The notes below the pieces were generated by a model. The model ran no database searches. It was not told where the DNA came from and saw only the letters and a list, made by a program, of their open reading frames with translations. 64,000 bases of DNA from assembly GCF_025567125.1 (NCBI RefSeq), contig NZ_JAOQJI010000016.1:1-64000 (forward strand), written 5' to 3'. A program made the position numbers and the translations under genes. Numbering within the stretch: position 1 is the first letter of the stretch; each line of letters opens with the position of its first letter. Below, one piece after another: positions 1 through 7,751 of the stretch. Origin of the DNA: Phocaeicola fibrisolvens (GTDB lineage: Bacteria; Bacteroidota; Bacteroidia; Bacteroidales; Bacteroidaceae).

Positions 1-46
1 TTTTTTTGAGGAAAATCCAAACGACTTCAATCTGATATGAAACGAC

Positions 47-83
47 AGAGGCCATCTCAATTCATTTTGAGACGGCCTCTTTT
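47..83. terminator. Hairpin terminator beyond the OmpA-like pseudogene
   Basis: A 14-bp inverted repeat (47-60 with 67-80, one mismatch that is a G-U pair in RNA) has a 6-base loop. A short T run follows on the plus strand (80-83). It lies just past the 3' end of the minus-strand OmpA-like gene, so it may serve that gene or a plus-strand gene ending before the window. It lacks a strong T tract on the minus side. Confidence 0.6.
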
Positions 84-106
84 GGTTAATAATAGATTCT
101 CTATGG

Positions 107-1523
107 CTAAAACAGTTCAACTTTCGTGTGTCTGTTGGCTTCGGTCGGCAGATGGTCGGCAATTCCACCTCTGCTGATTTTTGTGATCCTTTCTGCAGGA
201 ATGCCGCGCTGCTTCAGTTCCGAAACGATAAAGTTCGCTCTTGACTGGCTCAATGAATCATTGATGCCGGATGTCCCTGTAGAACTGTCCGCTGCCCCGG
301 TAACTCTTACATGCAAGTCATATTTCTTCGCGACCCTTGCCAATTCATCCAGATTGAGTTTCTGTGAAACATCTGTCAGGCGGGCCGTGTTAAGAGTGAA
401 AAAGAAATATACGGGAGCTCCGATACAGCTATCCGAGACATGATTCACAACCATGGGATTGTCTCCTTCAGCTTTCATGAATTTATTCGATGCAAGGGAA
501 TCCGGATTCTACTTGTTCTTATTGTTGTTATGAATGTCTGCCGTATCGAGAGGGGATATTCCGTCCCAATGTCTGTGTTTCAGTCTTGCCCGCAATGAGT
601 TCAACCCGCTATAATTATTTACAGGATATCCTTGTTGTCCATTCTTCTCATCTTCCAGCAAGTGTCCGTAGGTATCAAGCAGACCTTCGATTTCCAGAAT
701 CTTCTTCAGTTCAGCAAGCGTTCGTTTGTCGCGGTCATGTTGTCCGGCATAGCGGCTGTTCTTCTCAGACAACGCACGGGAATAATCGATGAGCTGTTCA
801 TTCCTGTGGATGTAATGCGTGACATCAGCAGCTCGTTTCCAACCTGTTTTCCCGAGGTGGAAGGTGAATCCGGCTGTCAGTGACACCATATGATCACCCA
901 GACGGTTTGTTCGGCCATAACCATCAAAATTCTGTGAGGTTGTTGTCCCCGAGAACTCCAGTACCGCACTTACCCATTTGGAAATCCGATATTGTCCCTG
1001 AATACCGTATGAGAAGGCGAAAGGAGAAGTCTTGTTGGAGGAATTGTGTATCAGTCCGACTCCGACAAATGGGGCAAGTCCCCAGCGTATCTGCTCCTGT
1101 CCGGAATACCGATAACCAAGCAGGTTCCATAACAGATCAGCATGGACGCTATGGTAATTTTTCGTGGATAACCCGGCATCCTTGAATTGCAAACCGCTGT
1201 AATGTATGCGGGCACCTACAGACGGTGTAAACCATTTTCCGACGGCAAGGTTGTACGAGGGTTTCACACGTCCGAACAGGTCTTCGCAGCCAAGAGGCGT
1301 TCCGAGAAAAGCGGTTGCACCTCCGGTGACACTGACAAACCAATTGCCACTCCCGGTCCTTGGCACTACCACACCGTCAAGATAGACCGGTTGGAGGGGT
1401 TGGAACAGTTCTGTGGCATCATGGAAGAATTCATGTTGTTACAGTATCTCTTTCTGTATATCGTGAATTTGCCTGTACCTGCACGGAGCAGAGAACGGCA
1501 AAGATAAGAATGATTTGTTTTGT
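107..1523 (-). pseudogene. Decayed OmpA-family outer-membrane protein gene (start lost, frameshift, internal amber stop)
   Basis: Read on the minus strand, the region encodes a Sec signal peptide (frame 1521-1432, ending in VQVQA before a polar segment), then an about 290-residue beta-barrel-like part (1438-512, rich in alternating aromatic and glycine strands). An OmpA-like peptidoglycan-binding domain follows (478-107, with the typical NDxLSxxRA-type segment and a RITKISRGG stretch). Three lesions break it. The codon expected to be the start reads ACA before AAA CAA ATC, preceded directly by TAG and TAA. The signal-peptide frame and the barrel frame are offset by one base near 1433-1441; deleting one A joins them as DTVTHEFF. 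An in-frame TAG lies at 511-509, ten codons before the ATG of the OmpA domain. Joined, the product would be about 450 residues, usual for barrel plus OmpA-domain proteins. The open pieces 509-1372 (GTG) and 107-478 are remnants, not separate genes. Sequencing error could explain one lesion but hardly all three. Confidence 0.75.
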
Positions 1524-1809
1524 CTATTAGTCCTTTATATGCGGCAACGAATTTATTTTTATTCGGAGCACCCCTATTAAAGTACCAGCGTACAATGCCG
1601 CTTTCTGGTAAGGCTGCAGTGGCTGAATGTCTTTATTGCTTTCAGTTTAAGCATCGCATTAAAACTTCTTTATAATTGATTATTACAGCTTTGCCATTAA
1701 AGTTCTCATCCTACAATTATAAGCATCAATGGGACCAACAATCGAATCCGAAAACTGACATTAGCGATCTCTCAAAATCGAGTTCTTTTATTTCTTCCAT
1801 CCTATGATG
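1524..1809. other. Non-coding stretch, possibly decayed sequence
   Basis: No convincing gene is present. On the minus strand a short open frame without a start runs across 1610-1500 and directly into the OmpA remnant in another frame, which suggests decayed coding sequence. I could not identify a parent family. No tRNA, repeat array or clear promoter was seen. Confidence 0.3.
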
Positions 1810-3372
1810 CTACTCTGTTCGCCAATCTGCTATCGTACCTGTTTCAGATGAGAACACTGCTCCTATTTTATAGAGTTTACGCTGGTCTGCTTCGTACTCC
1901 CGCGCATAGCCTTTTTCCTTAATCTGACGCAGAGCTTCTTCGGCTGTTCCATCCAGTTTAAACTCGAATATATAAACAAAGTCTGGAGTTTCCACGATAC
2001 AGTCTACCCTGCCGTGACTCTGCACCTTTTCCGTATATACCGTATACACGCTGATAAGGCGCATCAACAGATAGAACGTATAGTGGAAATAACGCTCCCG
2101 TTCACGCTCATTTTCCTTACGGCGCATGGTGTACGGAATACTGGCTAAAAAGGAAGTAAGACTTGTACGGAAATCGTCCAACTCTCCTTTTTTTAGGCAT
2201 GTCACTGCGTTTCTTATCCATGAAGGAGTATCTCCATTCGAAAAATAGCTGGAAGCAACCATCGTAAGAAAGCCACGCTTCACCTCCTTATTCGGATAAT
2301 CCAAAAGGAAGGTGTTTTCTTCCAAATCGAAATCCTTTATCGTCAAGTAGCCGCTTTGGTAAATCATCGGCAACGGCTGTTCCACGTTGGCCTTGTAGTC
2401 GATGAACTCTTCCGCTGAATAGTACTTGCCCGTGATTTCGTTCATATTCTCGTCGGTGTGAGACAGTAGCCGGATAAGATAAGTCGGCGTACCACTCTTG
2501 AACCAGTAATCAGATATATCCATCGAAGCAAACGCATTAAGAAGACTGAACGGATTATATACATCAGACAATTTCTTACTGAAATGATAACCGTCATATT
2601 GTGCTTTAAGCATCGCCCGCATTTCATCATACGAACAACGGTACACTTCCGACATGGCCTCCATCGACTCCCGGAAAGTAGCATCCAGTTCTTCCTGAGA
2701 TATGCCGCATAGCGTCTCATACTTGCCGTGCATACTAATGTCGAAAGGCTGGTTGAAACCGCTGAACACACTCACCTGCGAAAACTTCGTCACACCGGTC
2801 AGGAATACAAACTGGAGATGCTCGTCGGCACTCTTGAAAGCGGAATAAAAGGCTTTCAATGTATTCCGGTTCCGCTCTTCCAAGGAAGCGTCTGTATCCA
2901 ACACGTCCAAGATGGGTTTGTCATATTCATCAATCAGGACAACGGCCCTCCTCCCGGTATGCTCATGGGCCGCACGAATGACCTCGGCAAAGAAATCGCC
3001 CAGCCCCAAATTACGGCTCTTTTCGGGAAAAGCGTACTGATCGGCCCACGAAGAAATGTAATAACCGAGCTTTCTTTCCAGTTCGCCGGGAAGCGTGAAA
3101 TCTGTTCCGTTGAAATCCAGATGAAATACGGGATAGACTTTCCAGTCCTTCTCCAGCGCGTCTATCTTCAATCCTTTGAACAGTTCTTTCCTTCCTAAGA
3201 AATAGTTCTTCAAGGTAGAGACAAGAAGACTCTTCCCGAAACGGCGCGGACGGCTGAGGAAGTAAATCTTGCCTTCCTTTACCAGACTGTAAACCAAATC
3301 TGTTTTATCCACATAAACATAGCCGTCTTCTATCAACTGGTCGAAACTCTGGATTCCTATTGGGTACTTCAT
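1810..3372 (-). CDS. AAA-ATPase-like / PD-(D/E)XK nuclease family protein
   Basis: 520 residues. The N-terminal part matches the AAA-ATPase-like family (PF09820 type): it opens with the usual PIGIQSFDQLIEDGYVYVDKT, has a Walker A-like RPRRFGKS at residues 41-48 and a Walker B-like VVLIDEYDKP near 145. The C-terminus carries a PD-(D/E)XK_9-type core, with GRVDCIVET followed by YIFEFKLDG near 470. This family is very abundant and often multicopy in Bacteroidetes. Its role is not established; nuclease or defence functions are guesses from the fold. The gene stands alone with its own promoter. It starts with ATG at the conserved MKYPIG N-terminus and looks intact. Its neighbours (the decayed OmpA gene, a repeat array) give this end of the window an accessory character. 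Confidence 0.88.
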   Translation of the reverse strand: MKYPIGIQSFDQLIEDGYVYVDKTDLVYSLVKEGKIYFLSRPRRFGKSLLVSTLKNYFLGRKELFKGLKIDALEKDWKVYPVFHLDFNGTDFTLPGELERKLGYYISSWADQYAFPEKSRNLGLGDFFAEVIRAAHEHTGRRAVVLIDEYDKPILDVLDTDASLEERNRNTLKAFYSAFKSADEHLQFVFLTGVTKFSQVSVFSGFNQPFDISMHGKYETLCGISQEELDATFRESMEAMSEVYRCSYDEMRAMLKAQYDGYHFSKKLSDVYNPFSLLNAFASMDISDYWFKSGTPTYLIRLLSHTDENMNEITGKYYSAEEFIDYKANVEQPLPMIYQSGYLTIKDFDLEENTFLLDYPNKEVKRGFLTMVASSYFSNGDTPSWIRNAVTCLKKGELDDFRTSLTSFLASIPYTMRRKENERERERYFHYTFYLLMRLISVYTVYTEKVQSHGRVDCIVETPDFVYIFEFKLDGTAEEALRQIKEKGYAREYEADQRKLYKIGAVFSSETGTIADWRTE

Positions 3373-3414
3373 CTTGATACAATCTTACAATTTGACTTTT
3401 TAGATGCACACATA

Positions 3415-3422
3415 CAAAAATA
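3415..3422 (-). promoter_or_regulatory. Bacteroides-type -7 element for the AAA-ATPase-like gene
   Basis: The minus strand reads TATTTTTG, matching the Bacteroides primary sigma -7 consensus TAnnTTTG, 43 bases upstream of the ATG. No clear -33 element was found. Confidence 0.55.
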
Positions 3423-4030
3423 ACTTTTTCTTTTGAAAGCAACTGTCATTTTGCTCATTTTTTCTTCTTCAGAAAAGGAAATTCAGCCCTCAGGTCAATC
3501 CTCATGCACAAACTGTGCAGGAGAAGAAGTTTCGAAAAATCAAGGAGAAACAGAAAACTTCCTAAAATAGGAGATGAAGAAAAACAAGAAAGCTGTTTCA
3601 GCAACAAAAAGAACACCATAAAGTGGAATAAACCTTCATTCAGTCATGCCAGGAAATTCCAAATTCACGCTTGAAATAGAAAATAATGTCCTCAAAAATC
3701 TTCATTTTAAGGCCTTCAAAAAAGACACAAGTGCGTTTGTCCGAAAACTCCTAAGCGTTTACCGAAAAACGCTTTGACGTTTGGAGTGAAACGCCTTTAC
3801 GTTTGCCTCCGAACGTCAAAGCGATTTTTCCGGATTTTCATTTTTCATTCTCCCGGGACGACCGTTCCACTCTCCGTCTCCCCCTCTACAGATTATTGTG
3901 GAGCCGATGAGGTTTTCGGGTTCCAAAAGGCGGCTACACAGAAGAGGCTTTTTGCCGCCAGACACAGTTAGCAGAATCAGCCAATTCTATCCTTTTTGAC
4001 AGGGATTTCTCAAAACAGCAAACATTCTGA
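3423..4030. other. Long intergenic region holding a palindrome array
   Basis: About 600 bases lie between the AAA-ATPase-like gene and the phosphoglucomutase terminator. It contains the 22-bp-period array (3723-3826) and otherwise no structure I can name. A 65-codon open frame at 3774-3971 overlaps the array, has no homology I recognise and is not called. Confidence 0.6.
3723..3826. repeat. Array of five 16-bp imperfect palindromes at exact 22-bp period
   Basis: Units begin at 3723, 3745, 3767, 3789 and 3811, each 16 bases followed by a 6-base linker. Unit 2 reads AAACGCTTTGACGTTT and unit 3 AAACGCCTTTACGTTT. Unit 1 begins AAACT and ends GCGTTT. The outer units are degenerate (AGACACAAGTGCGTTT and GAACGTCAAAGCGATT). 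Outer five bases AAACG and CGTTT form the palindrome; the central six vary and occur in both orientations. The same unit and spacing recur after trpB at 39178-39303. Linkers are too short and the units too variable for CRISPR. Confidence 0.8.
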
Positions 4031-4094
4031 CAAAAAAAGAATGTCATTCCCGAAGCAAGAAAGACTCCTGAAAGCCTTTGCGGGAATGACATTC
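4031..4094 (-). terminator. Terminator of the phosphoglucomutase gene
   Basis: A perfect 14-bp inverted repeat (4039-4052 and 4081-4094, arm GAATGTCATTCCCG) surrounds a 28-base loop. On the minus strand it is followed by a run of seven T (4032-4038). It begins 45 bases past the phosphoglucomutase stop codon. Confidence 0.7.
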
Positions 4095-4139
4095 CTTATT
4101 TTAAATCATCTCTGGCGGCGCACTCACACGCCCTGCATC

Positions 4140-5885
4140 TTAAATGCCCAAAGATTTCTTTACTGCATCTACTTTTTCTTTGGCGTCGGCCAATGCACCT
4201 GCATAGCACTTCGGACAATGCATTTCGCCCTTGATTTCCATGTAGAACTTAATCTTAGGTTCTGTTCCGGAAGGACGTACAGAAACTTTTGTACCGTCGG
4301 CTGTAAAGAACTGAAGCACGTTGGAAGGTTCCGGCATATCCAGGTCTGTGGACTTTCCGGTGTTGTCGGTAGCCTTCAAGGTCTTGTAGTCTTTTACCAA
4401 AACCACTTCCGAGCCACCCAGTTCTTTCGGCGGACATGCACGGAAGTTTTCCATCATGGCCTTGATTTCATCGGCACCCGTCTTACCCGGTTTCACTACG
4501 TTGACAGTCACTTCCAGTGAGAAGCCGTATTCTACGTAGATTTCCATCAGTATGTCATACAAGGTCTTGCCCTGGTCTTTGGCCCATGCGCAGATTTCAG
4601 CCAGCAGTGAGCAGGCAGAAACGGCATCTTTATCACGTACGAAGTCTTCAGCCAGGAATCCGTAGCTTTCCTCACCGCCACCGATGTATTGTTCCTTGCC
4701 TTCACGCAGACGGATTTCACGGGCAATCCATTTGAAACCAGTGTAGCAGTCAAGCATCTTGATGTGGTTCTTGTCGGCCACTTTCTTAATCAGCTCTGTG
4801 GTTACGATGGTCTTCACGATGAACTCGTTGCCTTTCATCTTACCCATAGCGATACGGTTCTTGATGATGTAGTACAGGAAAATCAAGCAGGTCTGGTTAC
4901 CGTTGATCAATACCCATTCGCCCTTGCTGTCCTTGCAAGCCATACCCACACGGTCGGCATCGGGGTCGGAAGCCATCACGATGTCGGCATCGATTTCCTT
5001 GGCCAGCTTGATGGCCAATGTCAGTGCTTCTGCATTTTCCGGGTTCGGAGATACCACTGTAGGGAAGTCGCCGCTCTTCACCATCTGTTCGGCTACGCAA
5101 TGTACGTTTTCAAAGCCCCACAATTTGAGTGACTGCGGAATCAGTTTCATACCGGTACCGTGAATCGGCGTGTAGACAATCTTCAGGTCTTTCTGACGCT
5201 TGATCACTTCCGGGTCGATAGACAAGGTGTGAACCTGACGCAGGTATTCGTCGTCAATTTCCTTGCCGATAATCTGAATCAGTTCCTTGTTACCCTGGAA
5301 CTTGATTTCGCTCACGCTGGAAATCTTGTTCACTTCGTCGATGATGCCCTTGTCGTGTGGAGCCAGCACCTGTGCACCGTCGTCCCAGTAAGCCTTGTAA
5401 CCGTTGTATTCTTTCGGGTTGTGAGAAGCCGTGATGTTGATACCGCTCTGGCAGCCCAGGTGACGGATGGCAAATGACATTTCCGGTGTAGGACGCATGT
5501 CATCGAACAGATAAACCTTGATGCCGTTGGCCGTGAAGATGTCGGCAGAAATTTCCGCAAACTTGCGGCTGTTGTTACGGCAGTCGTGACCTACCACTAC
5601 CGAGATGTCTTTCTTTCCGGCAAAGCATTTGTTCAGGTAGTTGGCCAAGCCCTGTGTGGCGGCACCTACCGTGTAGATATTCATTCTGTTGGAACCGGCT
5701 CCCATGATGCCGCGCAAACCACCTGTACCGAATTCAAGGTCTTTATAGAAGGCATCAATCAATTCCGACTTGTCGGGATTTTCAAGCATGCGTTTCACTT
5801 CAGCCTGTGTTTCGGCGTCGTAGGCAGCCGTCAGCCATGTCTGAGCTTTCTCAGTACACTGTTGAATCAATTCATTGTTTTCCAT
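4140..5885 (-). CDS. Phosphoglucomutase/phosphomannomutase family protein
   Basis: 581 residues, the usual length for the large bacterial phosphoglucomutase (PgcA-like) branch of the alpha-D-phosphohexomutase superfamily. The phosphoserine loop TASHNP is at 152-157. The metal-binding loop DPDADR is at 307-312, the sugar-binding loop GEESYG at 404-409 and the phosphate-binding loop RPSGTEP at 537-543. All four domains are therefore complete. It should interconvert glucose-1-phosphate and glucose-6-phosphate in the cytoplasm, feeding glycogen and envelope sugar synthesis; mannose substrates cannot be excluded. It starts at MENNELIQQ and is monocistronic, divergent from the M23 peptidase gene. 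Confidence 0.93.
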   Translation of the reverse strand: MENNELIQQCTEKAQTWLTAAYDAETQAEVKRMLENPDKSELIDAFYKDLEFGTGGLRGIMGAGSNRMNIYTVGAATQGLANYLNKCFAGKKDISVVVGHDCRNNSRKFAEISADIFTANGIKVYLFDDMRPTPEMSFAIRHLGCQSGINITASHNPKEYNGYKAYWDDGAQVLAPHDKGIIDEVNKISSVSEIKFQGNKELIQIIGKEIDDEYLRQVHTLSIDPEVIKRQKDLKIVYTPIHGTGMKLIPQSLKLWGFENVHCVAEQMVKSGDFPTVVSPNPENAEALTLAIKLAKEIDADIVMASDPDADRVGMACKDSKGEWVLINGNQTCLIFLYYIIKNRIAMGKMKGNEFIVKTIVTTELIKKVADKNHIKMLDCYTGFKWIAREIRLREGKEQYIGGGEESYGFLAEDFVRDKDAVSACSLLAEICAWAKDQGKTLYDILMEIYVEYGFSLEVTVNVVKPGKTGADEIKAMMENFRACPPKELGGSEVVLVKDYKTLKATDNTGKSTDLDMPEPSNVLQFFTADGTKVSVRPSGTEPKIKFYMEIKGEMHCPKCYAGALADAKEKVDAVKKSLGI

Positions 5886-5929
5886 GATTATACTATTTAA
5901 TAAATTAAATTACATATCAATAACACTGA

Positions 5930-5937
5930 CAAAAATA
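5930..5937 (-). promoter_or_regulatory. -7 element for the phosphoglucomutase gene
   Basis: The minus strand reads TATTTTTG, matching TAnnTTTG, 45 bases upstream of the start codon. No -33 element is evident. Confidence 0.5.
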
Positions 5938-5999
5938 GACCATTCGGATAAATTATCCTAATAAAAGACGACGTATTTTTTAGAGTCATTCCAAAAAGA

Positions 6000-6029
6000 T
6001 TGCAGCTTCGGGATTTCTTAATATCTTTG
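6000..6029 (+). promoter_or_regulatory. Promoter of the M23 peptidase gene
   Basis: TTG at 6000-6002, a 19-base spacer and TATCTTTG at 6022-6029 match the Bacteroides -33/-7 promoter well. The start codon lies 23 bases downstream, so the leader is short. Confidence 0.75.
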
Positions 6030-6052
6030 TAACCGCTTAACAAATACGAAAA

Positions 6053-7714
6053 ATGAGACAAAAAATGATACTGGCACTGGCCTTGGCGGGGGTACTCTCC
6101 GGACAGGCCCAGAATGTCACCGACAACTACTTCCGTTCTCCGTTCGACTTCCCGATTCTGCTCAGCGCCAACTTTGGCGAGCTGCGCCCCAATCATTTCC
6201 ACAACGGACTGGACATCAAGACACAAGGGGTAACCGGCAAACCCATTTACTGCATTGCCGACGGCTATGTATCGCGTGTGGCGGTATTGCACGGAGGATA
6301 CGGACAGGCTCTCTATATCACCCATCCCAACGGACTGACTTCGGTGTACGGACACGTGGTGTCATTTGCCAAGAACATACAGGCTTACGTGCGCCAGTAC
6401 CAGTATGCACACGAAACGTTTACCTGCGACCTGAAATTCCAACCCGGGCAGTTCCCGGTGAAAAAGGGGGATATCATTGCCCTGAGCGGCAACGAGGGGG
6501 CTTCGGCTGGACCTCACCTGCATCTGGAGCTGCGGCAGACGGAAACGGGGGAATACATTGACCCCATGCCTTATTTCAAGCGTTTCCTGAAAGACAGCAA
6601 GGCGCCCGTGGCCAGCCTCATCGGCATTTATCCGATTCAGGGAGAGGGTGTGGTGAACGGCAGCACGCAAAAGAAGCTGCTCAACGTAAATGCCCTGAGA
6701 CAGCCCATCCACGCATGGGGGAAAATCTATACGGGCATCAGCGCCAAGGATTACATGGACGGTACCTCGAACTTCTACGGCGTACACTCGGTCACGCTTT
6801 ATGTGGACTCGGTACAGGTGTTCAACAGCACGACCGACCGGGTGCTGCCCGACGAAAACCGCATGATTAACGGGTTTACGGACTACGACGAGCTGACCCG
6901 CACGCGGCGATTGATTATGCGTTCCTATAAGTTGCCCGGCAACCGGCTCCGGCTGCTCCGCACGGATGAGAACCGGGGTGCCGTAGACATCCACGAGGAA
7001 CGGGACTATCATTTCCGCTACGTGCTGGAAGACAATTTCGGCAACCGCAGAACGTATGCATTTACCATAAAGGGCAAACGGCAGGAAATTCCTGAATACA
7101 AGCCGGAGGCTGACGAGATGCTTTACTGGAACCGGACCAATGTCATCCAGCAACCGGGCATGGAGCTGGTGGTGCCCCGCTACTACGTATATGACAACGT
7201 GCCGCTCCACACCCGCGTCAAGGGGGACAGCTCGCACATCGCCTTCGACTATGTGCTGGATGCAGGACGGACACCTATCCACAGCTACTGCGACTTGTCC
7301 ATCGGCCTGCGCCACAAACCGGTGGCCGACACCACGAAATACTACATCGTACAGAAGGCCGGCAAATGGCGGAGCTCCATGGGCGGAAAATACGAGAACG
7401 GATGGGTCAAGACCCGGATACGTTCCCTCGGTACTTTCTCTGTCGATGTGGATACCGTGGCACCGAAAATTACTCCCGTCGGACAGGGCGGATGGCGCAG
7501 CAACCGGCAAATCCGGTTTCGCATCAGCGACGCCGAATCGGGTATCGGCACCTACAAGGTGTACATTGACGGGAAGTTTGTCCTCTTCGGCCTGAAGAAA
7601 GGCATTCTGGTGATACAAGACCCGGAAAAGGTGAAAAAAGGAGTTCCCCACAAGGCCGAGGTGACCGTGACCGACCAATGCGGAAACACGGCCCGCAAGG
7701 AATACAAGTTCTGA
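6053..7714 (+). CDS. M23 family metallopeptidase, exported
   Basis: 553 residues with a signal peptide (MRQKMILALALAGVLSGQAQ) and an N-terminal LytM/M23 domain. Zinc-ligand motifs are visible: HFHNGLDI near 48-55, and GPHLHLEL near 155-162 (the HxH of the family). These enzymes cut peptide cross-links in peptidoglycan or glycine-rich peptides in the periplasm. The long C-terminal part (about residues 200-553) has no catalytic motif I recognise and looks like beta-sandwich modules; it includes a segment DTVAPKITP typical of Ig-like folds. It has its own promoter and may be cotranscribed with the C69 dipeptidase 37 bases downstream. A regulatory role without catalysis is possible, but the zinc ligands seem intact. 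Confidence 0.88.
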   Translation: MRQKMILALALAGVLSGQAQNVTDNYFRSPFDFPILLSANFGELRPNHFHNGLDIKTQGVTGKPIYCIADGYVSRVAVLHGGYGQALYITHPNGLTSVYGHVVSFAKNIQAYVRQYQYAHETFTCDLKFQPGQFPVKKGDIIALSGNEGASAGPHLHLELRQTETGEYIDPMPYFKRFLKDSKAPVASLIGIYPIQGEGVVNGSTQKKLLNVNALRQPIHAWGKIYTGISAKDYMDGTSNFYGVHSVTLYVDSVQVFNSTTDRVLPDENRMINGFTDYDELTRTRRLIMRSYKLPGNRLRLLRTDENRGAVDIHEERDYHFRYVLEDNFGNRRTYAFTIKGKRQEIPEYKPEADEMLYWNRTNVIQQPGMELVVPRYYVYDNVPLHTRVKGDSSHIAFDYVLDAGRTPIHSYCDLSIGLRHKPVADTTKYYIVQKAGKWRSSMGGKYENGWVKTRIRSLGTFSVDVDTVAPKITPVGQGGWRSNRQIRFRISDAESGIGTYKVYIDGKFVLFGLKKGILVIQDPEKVKKGVPHKAEVTVTDQCGNTARKEYKF

Positions 7715-7751
7715 AAGAATCAATAACTCAAATCATAAACAACCTACCTAC

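Noticed and set aside
509..1372. Intact 287-residue porin starting at GTG 1372
   Set aside because: The signal peptide lies upstream in another frame and the OmpA domain continues downstream past a TAG; it is a fragment of a broken gene.
3774..3971. 65-codon plus-strand open frame
   Set aside because: It overlaps the palindrome array, has no recognisable domain and no ribosome-binding site or promoter; best seen as chance.
6362..7723. Long minus-strand open frame (453 codons) opposite the M23 peptidase gene
   Set aside because: It is the antisense shadow of a clear peptidase gene in a GC-richer stretch; its translation is Val/His-rich with no domain.
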